The notes beneath the pieces were generated by a model that saw nothing but the letters and a program-made list of their open reading frames with translations, had not been told where the DNA came from and made no database searches. Shown piece by piece: positions 1-6,790 of a DNA stretch of 11,151 nt (its first letter is position 1; each line of letters begins with the position of its first letter). The position numbers and the translations under genes were made by a program. The DNA comes from Thermodesulfobacteriota bacterium (GTDB lineage: Bacteria; Desulfobacterota; QYQD01), in NCBI GenBank assembly GCA_030017815.1, contig JASEGX010000067.1, positions 1 to 11,151 on the forward strand. The letters run 5' to 3'.

Positions 1-80
1 GCAGCACGAACAATTCATTTTGATAATTCGGATTTTGATCATTTGATATTGTTTCGGGATTCGTGCTTCGGATTTCGAAT
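1..80. repeat. AT-rich intergenic repeat element downstream of dapA
   Basis: This non-coding stretch directly follows the dapA stop codon and runs off the window edge. It is built of short repeated words: TTCGGATTT occurs exactly at 27-35 and 67-75, a related TTCGGGATTCG lies at 53-63, and TTTTGAT occurs at 18-24 and 33-39 with TTTGAT again at 42-47. An 8-bp inverted repeat (AGCACGAA at 3-10, TTCGTGCT at 60-67) brackets most of it, with a smaller ACAAT/ATTGT pair (10-14, 48-52) inside. It lacks the GC stem plus T-tract of an intrinsic terminator. Similar word families occur, as I recall, between genes in many desulfobacterial and other environmental genomes; their role is unknown. The left border cannot be seen. 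Confidence 0.6.
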
Positions 81-977
81 TTATTTAATAAGTCCGTAGT
101 CTTTAAGCACAGCCTTCAAACGTTCCACATTTTTTGGTGACATGGGCGACAGCGGCAGTCTGAGTTCCGGCGAAATCATGCCCATGAGTCCAAGCGCTGT
201 CTTTGCCGGTATGGGATTGGTCTCATAAAACATGGCCTGGCAAAGCGGGAGAAGTTTATAGTGCAGATCCAGGGCCTTTTGTCGGTCCCGGGCCTCAAAG
301 GCATTACAAAGATCGGCCATATCCTTTGGCGCCACATTGGATACTACGGAGATAACTCCCTTACCACCCACAGCCAGTGTAGGTAAGACCGTAAAATCGT
401 CCCCGGATACCAGACTGAATTTCTTATTGGAGAGGCGTATAACCTCGCTGATCTGCTGCAGGGAGCCCGTGGCCTCCTTGATTCCTATGATATTTTTTAT
501 CTCTGCCAGGCGGGCCACTGTTTCGGGCAGCATATTGACACTGGTCCGGCCGGGGACATTATACAGAACGATGGGGATAGCGACTTTCTCTGCCACGGCC
601 TTGAAATGCTGATAGAGTCCCTCCTGTGTGGGTTTATTATAATAAGGGGTGATCAACAGCGCCGCATCAGCGCCGGCTTTCTGTGCATGTTTAGTCAACA
701 GTATGGATTCAGACGTGCTATTGGAGCCTGTACCGGCCACTACCGGCACCCGGCCGGCCGCCGTCTGTACCGTGATCTCAACTACACGCATATGTTCCTC
801 GTGAGAAAGCGTAGCCGCTTCGCCGGTTGTCCCGCAGGGAATAATAGCGTGCGTGCCATTTTTGATCTGAAACTCTATGAGCTTTTTTAAACCCTTCTCA
901 TCTACCTTGCCCTTTTTGAAGGGAGTGACAATAGCCACCATAGCCCCTTTTACTATCTCTGCCGTCTTCCGTTTCAT
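81..977 (-). CDS. dapA: 4-hydroxy-tetrahydrodipicolinate synthase (DapA)
   Basis: DapA condenses pyruvate with L-aspartate-4-semialdehyde to form 4-hydroxy-tetrahydrodipicolinate, the committed cytoplasmic step to diaminopimelate and lysine. The 298-residue protein has the usual family length and TIM-barrel signatures: GTTGE at 49-53, TPYYN at 110-114, YNVPGRT at 139-145 (catalytic Tyr139, carboxylate-binding Arg144) and IIGIKEATG at 163-171, where Lys167 forms the Schiff base with pyruvate. Residues matching the E. coli lysine allosteric site are present (His59, His62, Asn86, Glu90, Tyr112; E. coli Ser48 is Ala54 here), so feedback inhibition by lysine is likely. The ATG start overlaps the dapF stop as ATGA and follows a very strong Shine-Dalgarno, indicating translational coupling. 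It is the last gene in the window; dapB may follow beyond the edge. Confidence 0.97.
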   Translation of the reverse strand: MKRKTAEIVKGAMVAIVTPFKKGKVDEKGLKKLIEFQIKNGTHAIIPCGTTGEAATLSHEEHMRVVEITVQTAAGRVPVVAGTGSNSTSESILLTKHAQKAGADAALLITPYYNKPTQEGLYQHFKAVAEKVAIPIVLYNVPGRTSVNMLPETVARLAEIKNIIGIKEATGSLQQISEVIRLSNKKFSLVSGDDFTVLPTLAVGGKGVISVVSNVAPKDMADLCNAFEARDRQKALDLHYKLLPLCQAMFYETNPIPAKTALGLMGMISPELRLPLSPMSPKNVERLKAVLKDYGLIK

Positions 978-1804
978 AGTTCCTCCTCCCTTAATAGACC
1001 TTCATAGACAATCTTAGCTTCGCCTTCCAGGAAGACGTGGCTTACACCATTTGGGCCGGATTTAAAATAGACGTCCAGCACTTCTCCACCGCGCGTTTGT
1101 ACGTGAACCGGCGGCACAATCCCGTGTTTCAGAGAGGCGATGATCGCTGCGGCCACTGATCCGGTGCCGCAGGCCAGGGTCTCATCCTCCACCCCCCGCT
1201 CGTAGGTACGTATGGCAATATTCTGTTTGTCCAAGACCCGGACAAAATTAGCGTTGGTGCCGTCCGGCTGAAACTCGGCATGAAAACGGATGCCCCGGCC
1301 CCACTCAGGGACATTTACTTTATCCAGGTCGGGGACAAAATGGACGACATGCGGTACGCCCGTGTTTATGAAATGTACAACGTATTTGCCTTGATTTGTC
1401 AAGACTTTTATATCCATGCGCAGATCCTGCGGGGGCACCATCTCCAGTTTCACCCGGTGATCGGTCACCTCGGCCCGGATCAAACCGGCCATGGTCTCAA
1501 AGGTCATCTCAGGACCGGCTATCCGGTTTACATAGGCAAAACGGGCCGCACAGCGCCCACCGTTACCGCACATCTCGGCCTCGCTGCCATCGGCATTATA
1601 AAACCGCCACTTGAAATCGGTATCGGGCATAGTGGGCGGTTCGATCAGAATCAAACCGTCGGCCCCTACCGCCACTTTACGGCGGCATAGCCGGCGGGCC
1701 CACCCGGGGCCCTCATTATCACCAACGAGCCCGGAACGGTTGTCAATGATAATAAAATCATTACCGCTGCCGCTCATTTTATAAAAAGACAGTCTTTTCC
1801 CCAT
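974..1804 (-). CDS. dapF: Diaminopimelate epimerase (DapF)
   Basis: DapF interconverts LL- and meso-diaminopimelate without a cofactor, supplying both the peptidoglycan cross-linking residue and the LysA substrate. The 276-residue protein has the two pseudo-symmetric halves of the family. The N-terminal KMSGSGNDF (9-17) is typical. The two catalytic cysteines are Cys79 in EMCGNGGRC (77-85) and Cys212 in ETLACGTGS (208-216). An FETMAG segment (102-107) and NANFV (184-188) are also family features. The ATG lies 3 bp after the lysA stop with only a weak upstream AGGT as ribosome site, so it probably relies on coupling to lysA. A later Met10 would remove the first strand and is unlikely. The stop overlaps the dapA ATG as ATGA. 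The lysA-dapF pairing is common in Proteobacteria. Confidence 0.97.
   Translation of the reverse strand: MGKRLSFYKMSGSGNDFIIIDNRSGLVGDNEGPGWARRLCRRKVAVGADGLILIEPPTMPDTDFKWRFYNADGSEAEMCGNGGRCAARFAYVNRIAGPEMTFETMAGLIRAEVTDHRVKLEMVPPQDLRMDIKVLTNQGKYVVHFINTGVPHVVHFVPDLDKVNVPEWGRGIRFHAEFQPDGTNANFVRVLDKQNIAIRTYERGVEDETLACGTGSVAAAIIASLKHGIVPPVHVQTRGGEVLDVYFKSGPNGVSHVFLEGEAKIVYEGLLREEEL
982..990 (-). promoter_or_regulatory. Strong Shine-Dalgarno of dapA inside the dapF 3' end
   Basis: On the minus strand the bases read GGGAGGAGG, followed by AACT and the dapA ATG. This near-perfect anti-16S match lies in the dapF codons for its C-terminal Arg-Glu-Glu-Glu run. With the ATGA overlap it fixes the dapA start and suggests that dapA is well translated. 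Confidence 0.85.
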
Positions 1805-1807
1805 GGA

Positions 1808-3082
1808 CTATTTTACCTGAGAACCCTGCAGAAAATCCGGTACTTTTTCGCCCCGGACCAGGGACTGGCAGGTCTCGCGGCGCCGGATGACGGAAAACTC
1901 TAGGCCTTTGACCATAACCTCGGCCACTCGCGGGCGGCTGTTATAGTTGGAAGACATGGAAAAACCATAGGCCCCCGCACTCATAACCGCCATAAGATCG
2001 CCGGGGGCGAAATCCGGAAGCTCCCGGTCTCTGGCCAAAAAATCGCCTGATTCACATATAGGCCCCACCACGTCTGCCTTTATTTTTTCTCCGGCATACT
2101 TATCCCTGACCGGCCAGATGGCATGATAGGAGCCGTAAAGACTGGGCCGGGCCAGATCATTCATGCCGGCATCTATGATCAGAAAATGCCTGCTCCCATT
2201 ATTTTTAGTGTACAAGACCCTGGTCACCAGCGCCCCGGCATTTCCCACAATCACCCTCCCGGGTTCGAGGATCAGTGTAACGTCCATATCTTGCATGTTT
2301 TTTATAATGGCCTCGGCATAGGCAAAGGGATGCGGGGGCTCTTCCTGGTCGTAGCGGATGCCCAACCCGCCGCCCAGATCCAGATAACGGATATCAATGC
2401 CGTCTGCTTGCAGTCGGGCAATGAGATCCTTCAACTTTACCAAGGCGTCAACGAACGGCGCTATCTCTGTGATCTGGGAGCCGATATGGCAGCTCACGCC
2501 TACAATTTCTACGTGGGAAAGGCCGCGCGCCTCTCTGTATTCTTTAAGAGAACGCCCGATGTCTATGCCAAATTTATTTTTCTTTAACCCCGTAGAGATA
2601 TATGGATGTGTCCTAGGGTCAACATCAGGGTTGACCCTCAAGGCAATATGGGCCTTCTTTTTCATCCGGGACGCTATCTTATTTATGGCCAAAAGCTCCT
2701 GAGAAGACTCGATATTGAACATCAGGATGCCGGCCCGCAGGGCATCCTGAATCTCATCAATGCGCTTCCCCACGCCGGAATAGACGATCTTGTCCGGCGA
2801 AACACCGGCCTTGAGGGCCCGGTATAGTTCCCCGCCGGAGACAATATCCGCGCCGCCCCCCAGGTTGGCCAGGAGCCTGACGACAGCCAGGTTCGAGTTG
2901 GCCTTTAGAGCGAAACAGACCAGATGAGGAACTTTGCCGAAGGCCTGGTCAAACGTCTTGAAATGGTGGCTTAATGTGGCGTGGCTGTAGAGGTAAAAAG
3001 GAGTCCCCACCGCCCCGGCAATAGTGGCAACCGGCACGTTTTCACAATATAATTCATCAGCGACGTAGTTAAAGTGATGCAA
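1808..3082 (-). CDS. lysA: Diaminopimelate decarboxylase (LysA), TTG start
   Basis: LysA is a PLP enzyme that decarboxylates meso-diaminopimelate to L-lysine, the final step of lysine synthesis. It is a fold-type III alanine-racemase-like barrel followed by a beta domain. In the 424-residue form the motifs are FALKAN with PLP-binding Lys60, HIGSQ at 199-203, the phosphate-binding GGGLG at 237-241, EPGR at 273-276, GPICESGD with catalytic Cys343 donated across the dimer, and AGAYGFSMSSNYN with Tyr372. I place the start at the TTG at 3082 because GGGAG sits 7 bases upstream and the resulting N-terminus MHHFNY resembles family members. A TTG at 3100 in the same frame would add six residues but has no clear ribosome site. 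The gene lies 24 bp after the lipoprotein gene and 3 bp before dapF. Confidence 0.96.
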   Translation of the reverse strand: MHHFNYVADELYCENVPVATIAGAVGTPFYLYSHATLSHHFKTFDQAFGKVPHLVCFALKANSNLAVVRLLANLGGGADIVSGGELYRALKAGVSPDKIVYSGVGKRIDEIQDALRAGILMFNIESSQELLAINKIASRMKKKAHIALRVNPDVDPRTHPYISTGLKKNKFGIDIGRSLKEYREARGLSHVEIVGVSCHIGSQITEIAPFVDALVKLKDLIARLQADGIDIRYLDLGGGLGIRYDQEEPPHPFAYAEAIIKNMQDMDVTLILEPGRVIVGNAGALVTRVLYTKNNGSRHFLIIDAGMNDLARPSLYGSYHAIWPVRDKYAGEKIKADVVGPICESGDFLARDRELPDFAPGDLMAVMSAGAYGFSMSSNYNSRPRVAEVMVKGLEFSVIRRRETCQSLVRGEKVPDFLQGSQVK

Positions 3083-3089
3083 GCCTTTT

Positions 3090-3094
3090 CTCCC
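3090..3094 (-). promoter_or_regulatory. Shine-Dalgarno that sets the lysA TTG start
   Basis: GGGAG on the minus strand is 7 bases before the TTG at 3082. The alternative in-frame TTG at 3100 lies upstream of this motif and has nothing comparable before it, so the motif favours the shorter protein. Confidence 0.65.
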
Positions 3095-3106
3095 GCTCAA
3101 AAGATA

Positions 3107-4171
3107 CTACTCGGCCCATACCCTGACTTCAAAGGACATCGTACTTTCATTCTGCCGGGGCGAAGAATCCACGGCGGTTAACGCATAATAATACACTTCT
3201 CCCTTGCGCACCTCTTTGTCTGTATAGCGCCCTGATTTCTCCAGTTCCCGGGAAAGGCACCGCCACTTGTCCTCTTCCTTCGTCCGCCTATAGACGCGAT
3301 AACCGGCCAGATCGGGCTCTGTATTGTCTATCCATCTGAGGACGATACCTTCCGGTGAAGCTATGGCCGATAGACCCGTAGGCGGGGCCGGCGGCGTCAT
3401 ATCTTTAGGGAGGGCTGTACCCTCGTCGCTCTCCGGGCCTTCAATAAGGGTAGTTTTTACTGACCGTACGGCGCGTACCCTATAGGTGTAAAACGCATCA
3501 TTGGCTACTGAGGTATCTGTAAATGCAGCATTGGAAAGGAGTCCGGCTACCAGCAGACGCTCATACGGCCCGTCTCCTTCGCGCCGGTAAATATAGTAAG
3601 AAAGCGGCTCACCCGCGACTGACCCGTCTGACAACTTTTCCGGGGCCTGCCAGCTAAGTGCAACCTGACCATCTCCGGCCCGGGCACTAAGGGCGGAGGG
3701 CGGACCGGGTGGCACGTCCCAATAGATGATTACGGGTCTGGCCTCCTCTCCTATACGGCCGTCATCATCTACGGCCTGTACGGTATAGACATATTTATGG
3801 CCGTAGGCCAGATCACTATCGATAAATTGCACCAGATCCTTACCGGCTGTTTCCTTGTTTGGGCCAGGCCACCTGACATTAAAGATGCCTGTATAGTGTA
3901 CGGGGCATCCAGGACAATCTTCGGCAAATGTATAATCAGCTCTCAGCGCCCGGAAGCCGGAAAGGCGGATTAAAGGAGATCCGTCTTTGCGTTTTATGGG
4001 CGCTTTCCAGGTCAGCACAATGGCCTTTTCCGTCAAACGGGCGGAAAACCCGGTCACGGCCTGGGGGACTACCTCCCGTGGCGGGCGGGGCGGCATCTTT
4101 TTGCCGCAGGCCAGGAGGCTAAGCGCAAGGCCGGTAATAATAACCATTCTCCAGGCTAAAGACCTTATCAC
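3107..4171 (-). CDS. Lipoprotein with three fibronectin type III-like repeats
   Basis: The 354-residue protein starts with a lipoprotein signal peptide: Arg3 and Arg8, a hydrophobic core, and lipobox LLAC with Cys22 as the acylated residue. Gly at +2 is compatible with outer-membrane sorting. The mature N-terminus, CGKKMPPRPP, resembles the CGxKGPLxxP start of LptM/LppL lipoproteins. Three beta-sandwich FnIII-like units follow, at about 36-150, 155-254 and 259-352. Each has an early tryptophan strand (LTWKAP 53-58, LSWQAP 172-177, LRWIDN 278-283) and a late tyrosine strand (YVYTVQAVD 127-135, YTYRVRAV 228-235, YYYALTAVD 327-335). Unit one carries a CPGC pair (Cys86, Cys89). The GTG start overlaps the argH stop as GTGA, after AAGGAG at 5-base spacing. 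Function is unknown; a periplasmic binding or envelope-assembly role is inference. Lipoprotein and FnIII calls are firm, the role is not. Confidence 0.9.
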   Translation of the reverse strand: MIRSLAWRMVIITGLALSLLACGKKMPPRPPREVVPQAVTGFSARLTEKAIVLTWKAPIKRKDGSPLIRLSGFRALRADYTFAEDCPGCPVHYTGIFNVRWPGPNKETAGKDLVQFIDSDLAYGHKYVYTVQAVDDDGRIGEEARPVIIYWDVPPGPPSALSARAGDGQVALSWQAPEKLSDGSVAGEPLSYYIYRREGDGPYERLLVAGLLSNAAFTDTSVANDAFYTYRVRAVRSVKTTLIEGPESDEGTALPKDMTPPAPPTGLSAIASPEGIVLRWIDNTEPDLAGYRVYRRTKEEDKWRCLSRELEKSGRYTDKEVRKGEVYYYALTAVDSSPRQNESTMSFEVRVWAE

Positions 4172-5547
4172 TTAAGCTCCTTCTCGGCGGCCTTAAGGGC
4201 CGCCAGTACCAGTCTGCGGGCCGTTCCCCCGGTTGAGACCCGGCTTTCTACTGACTTTTCCGGGCGGATATATTCGAAGACATCGGCCTCAATCCTATCC
4301 GAAAATTTTTTAAGTTCATCTAAGGATAAGTCGGGAAGTTCGCAACCCTTATCCAGGCAATAACGCACTATCCGGCCGACGATGGCATGGGCCTCCCGGA
4401 AAGGCACTTCCCGTAAAACCAGGTAGTCCGCCAGGTCCGTAGCCGTCAGAAACCCCTTCCGCACGGCTTTATCTACCTTGTCCCGCCGGATCTCGATCTG
4501 CCCCAGCATGGCGCTATAGACAGTCAATACCCGGGCAATCGTATCCACCGCATCAAAGAGGGCCTCTTTATCTTCCTGCATGTCACGGTTATAGGCCAGG
4601 GGCAGCGCCTTCATCACGGTGAGCAGGGAGAGAAGATGGCCGAAGACCCGTCCGGCCTTTCCCCGCACCAGTTCCGGGACATCGGGGTTTTTCTTCTGCG
4701 GCATTATGCTGCTGCCTGTACAAAAGGCGTCGCCTATCTCAATAAAGGAGAACTCGCTGCTCGACCAGAGGATGAGTTCCTCCGAAAGGCGGCTCAAATG
4801 AACCATGAGGATAGAGCAGTCCGCCAGGAACTCCATAACAAAGTCCCTATCGCTCACCGCATCAATGCTGTTGGCGGAGACCGAGGTGAAATCCAGCAGT
4901 TTGGCCACATATTGCCGGTCAATGGGAAGGCCCGTGCCGGCCAGGGCCGCGCTTCCCAGGGGAAGGACGTTAATCCGCTTGAGGCATTCGAAAAAACGCG
5001 CCCGGTCCCTTTTCAACATCTCGTAATAGGCCAGGAGGTGATGGGCAAGGAGTATCGGCTGGGCCCTTTGCAGGTGCGTGTATCCGGGCATAATGACGTC
5101 GCTGTACCGGCGGGCCAGACCCACCATGCCTTGCTGTAGTCTTTTAAGCAGACCAATAATTTCCTGCACCTTATCCCGCAGGTAAAGCCGCACATCAGTG
5201 GCCACCTGGTCATTGCGGCTCCTGGCGGTATGCAGTTTTTCCCCGGCCGGCCCGATTTTATCAACAAGGGCCTTTTCAATATGCATGTGGATGTCTTCCA
5301 GGGAAGGGGTAAAAAGAAATTGGCCCTGGTCGATCTCTTTCTTTATGGCCCGGAGGCCGTCAATGATAAGCCTGGCCTCATCTTTAGTGATAAGTTTCTG
5401 TCTGCCCAGCATCCGGCAGTGGGCAATACTGCCCTCGATATCATAGGGATAAAGCCTGCGGTCAAAATGGATGGAGGCTGTAAATTCCTCTACTAACTTG
5501 GATGTTTTCTGGCGAAACCGGCCGCCCCAGGGTTTTTTCTGTGTCAT
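4168..5547 (-). CDS. argH: Argininosuccinate lyase (ArgH)
   Basis: ArgH cleaves argininosuccinate to arginine and fumarate, the last step of arginine synthesis, in the cytoplasm. The 459-residue protein has the normal length and the three conserved regions of the aspartase/fumarase superfamily: HTARSRNDQVATD at 106-118, GYTHLQRAQP at 155-164 with catalytic-region His158, and the mobile-loop signature GSSIMPQKKNPD at 278-289, whose serine is the proposed catalytic acid/base. The N-terminal KPWGGRF (5-11) is also typical. The ATG is 2 bp after the argG stop. The only ribosome-site candidate is a GAGG 11 bases upstream, so translation is probably coupled to argG. The 3' end carries the ribosome site of the lipoprotein gene and overlaps it by 4 bp. 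Confidence 0.98.
   Translation of the reverse strand: MTQKKPWGGRFRQKTSKLVEEFTASIHFDRRLYPYDIEGSIAHCRMLGRQKLITKDEARLIIDGLRAIKKEIDQGQFLFTPSLEDIHMHIEKALVDKIGPAGEKLHTARSRNDQVATDVRLYLRDKVQEIIGLLKRLQQGMVGLARRYSDVIMPGYTHLQRAQPILLAHHLLAYYEMLKRDRARFFECLKRINVLPLGSAALAGTGLPIDRQYVAKLLDFTSVSANSIDAVSDRDFVMEFLADCSILMVHLSRLSEELILWSSSEFSFIEIGDAFCTGSSIMPQKKNPDVPELVRGKAGRVFGHLLSLLTVMKALPLAYNRDMQEDKEALFDAVDTIARVLTVYSAMLGQIEIRRDKVDKAVRKGFLTATDLADYLVLREVPFREAHAIVGRIVRYCLDKGCELPDLSLDELKKFSDRIEADVFEYIRPEKSVESRVSTGGTARRLVLAALKAAEKELK
4177..4182 (-). promoter_or_regulatory. Shine-Dalgarno of the lipoprotein gene inside argH
   Basis: AAGGAG on the minus strand, within the last codons of argH, is followed by CTTAA and the GTG start. 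The spacing of 5 bases supports GTG over the downstream ATG (Met9), which would delete the positively charged part of the signal peptide. Confidence 0.75.
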
Positions 5548-5549
5548 AA

Positions 5550-6761
5550 CTACAAACGCCTCTTTCTTTGTAAGGCCTGCACTTTTAGCCGCAATCCGTT
5601 CAGGCGTATAAAACCTTCGGCGTCCTTTTGTCGATAGATGTCATCTTCTTCAAAGGTAGCCAGTTCCTGCATGTAAAGCGACTGATCAGATTTGCGGCCT
5701 ACGACCGTACAGTTACCTTTGTAGAGCTTGAGCCGCACCGTTCCCGTCACCGTGATCTGGGTCTCGTCCATAGTCTTTTGCAGGAGGCGCATCTCCGGCG
5801 AAAACCAGAAACCGTAATAGATCATCTCGGCGTAGCGGGGGATGAGGCTGTCCCGGATATGCATGACCTCCCGGTCCATAGTGATCGATTCCAGGGCCTG
5901 ATGGGCTATGCGCAGGATTGTCCCGCCCGGGGTTTCATATACCCCGCGCGACTTCATGCCCACAAAGCGATTTTCGACAATGTCCACCCGGCCGATACCG
6001 TTTAATCCCCCGATCTCGTTTAATTTAGTCAGGAGGTCAACGGGCTGCATAGCTGACCCGTCTATGGCCACGGGGTCTCCCTTATCAAAGTCAATTTCTA
6101 TATAAGCCGGTTTTGACGGCGCCTTTTCCGGCGAGCGGGTAAGGGTGAACATATCCTGTGGCGGTTCGCGCCAGGGGTCCTCCAGGATGCCCCCTTCATA
6201 ACTTATGTGCAGGAGATTGCAGTCACAGCTATAAGGTTTTTTCTTGGTAGTGGGGACGGGGATGCCGTGCTTCCGGGCGAATTTGATGAGGTCCTGGCGT
6301 GCTTTAAAATCCCATTCCCGCCAGGGGGCAATGATAATCAGGCCGGGGTCGATAGCCATATAGCTCAGCTCGAAACGCACCTGGTCGTTACCCTTGCCCG
6401 TGGCCCCATGGCTGACGGCATTGGCCTTTTCTTTTCTGGCGATTTCCACCTGGCGGCGGGCGATAAGCGGGCGGGCCAGCGATGTGCCGAGGAGATAACC
6501 ATTCTCATAGACCGCATTGGCCCGAAAGGCAGGGAAGACATAATCACGCACAAAGATATCCCGCAGGTCATCTATATAGACCTTGTCTGCGCCCGTATCT
6601 ATGGCCTTTTTTCTGAGAGCATCCCAGTCTTCCGGCTGACCGATGTTGGCCACAAAGGCTGCTACCGGACATCGATAAGTCTCCTTAAGCCATCTCAGTA
6701 TGACCGATGTATCCAGCCCGCCGGAGTAGGCCAGCACAATCTTTTTGACTTTTTCTGTCAT
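5550..6761 (-). CDS. argG: Argininosuccinate synthase (ArgG)
   Basis: ArgG joins citrulline and aspartate with ATP hydrolysis to AMP, giving argininosuccinate. The 403-residue protein begins with MTEKVKKIVLAYSGGLDTSV, where AYSGGLDTS (11-19) is the N-type ATP pyrophosphatase P-loop. The second family signature, GATGKGNDQVRFE, lies at 119-131. Further substrate-site segments include TSLARP (93-98) and the tetramer-forming C-terminal region with YYGFWFSPE (315-323). I start it at the ATG at 6761, which has GGCGGG six bases upstream and matches family N-termini. A TTG at 6782 would add seven residues (MRLGGIE) that include the ribosome site, so it is unlikely. The C-terminus is short and basic (RKRRL). 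It lies 2 bp from argH. Confidence 0.98.
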   Translation of the reverse strand: MTEKVKKIVLAYSGGLDTSVILRWLKETYRCPVAAFVANIGQPEDWDALRKKAIDTGADKVYIDDLRDIFVRDYVFPAFRANAVYENGYLLGTSLARPLIARRQVEIARKEKANAVSHGATGKGNDQVRFELSYMAIDPGLIIIAPWREWDFKARQDLIKFARKHGIPVPTTKKKPYSCDCNLLHISYEGGILEDPWREPPQDMFTLTRSPEKAPSKPAYIEIDFDKGDPVAIDGSAMQPVDLLTKLNEIGGLNGIGRVDIVENRFVGMKSRGVYETPGGTILRIAHQALESITMDREVMHIRDSLIPRYAEMIYYGFWFSPEMRLLQKTMDETQITVTGTVRLKLYKGNCTVVGRKSDQSLYMQELATFEEDDIYRQKDAEGFIRLNGLRLKVQALQRKRRL

Positions 6762-6767
6762 TTCAAT

Positions 6768-6773
6768 CCCGCC
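6768..6773 (-). promoter_or_regulatory. Shine-Dalgarno that sets the argG start
   Basis: GGCGGG on the minus strand is 6 bases before the ATG at 6761. Its position decides for this ATG over the in-frame TTG at 6782. Confidence 0.6.
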
Positions 6774-6776
6774 TAA

Positions 6777-6790
6777 TCTCAAATCTCAAA
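6777..6790. repeat. Tandem 7-bp repeat in the argF-argG gap
   Basis: Two exact copies of TCTCAAA (plus strand) lie head to tail between the argF stop and the argG ribosome site, preceded by a partial unit AA. On the coding strand this reads TTTGAGATTTGAGATT. It fills almost half of the only sizeable gap inside the arginine cluster. No function can be assigned; the style resembles the AT-rich short-period words after dapA. Confidence 0.55.

Noticed and set aside
1..80. A transcription terminator after dapA
   Set aside because: The inverted arms are short, AT-rich in context and far apart, with no T-tract on the coding strand, so it does not fit an intrinsic terminator.
2123..2587. A 154-codon plus-strand open frame opposite lysA
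   Set aside because: It is antisense to the well-conserved lysA frame and shows no protein-like pattern of its own.
4636..5139. A 167-codon plus-strand open frame opposite argH
   Set aside because: It is fully inside argH on the other strand, lacks domain features, and no ribosome site or promoter supports it.
6207..6776. A 189-codon open frame on the plus strand opposite argG
   Set aside because: It lies wholly antisense to argG, whose signatures are unambiguous. The translation has no recognisable domain and the frame is a by-product of the codon use of argG.
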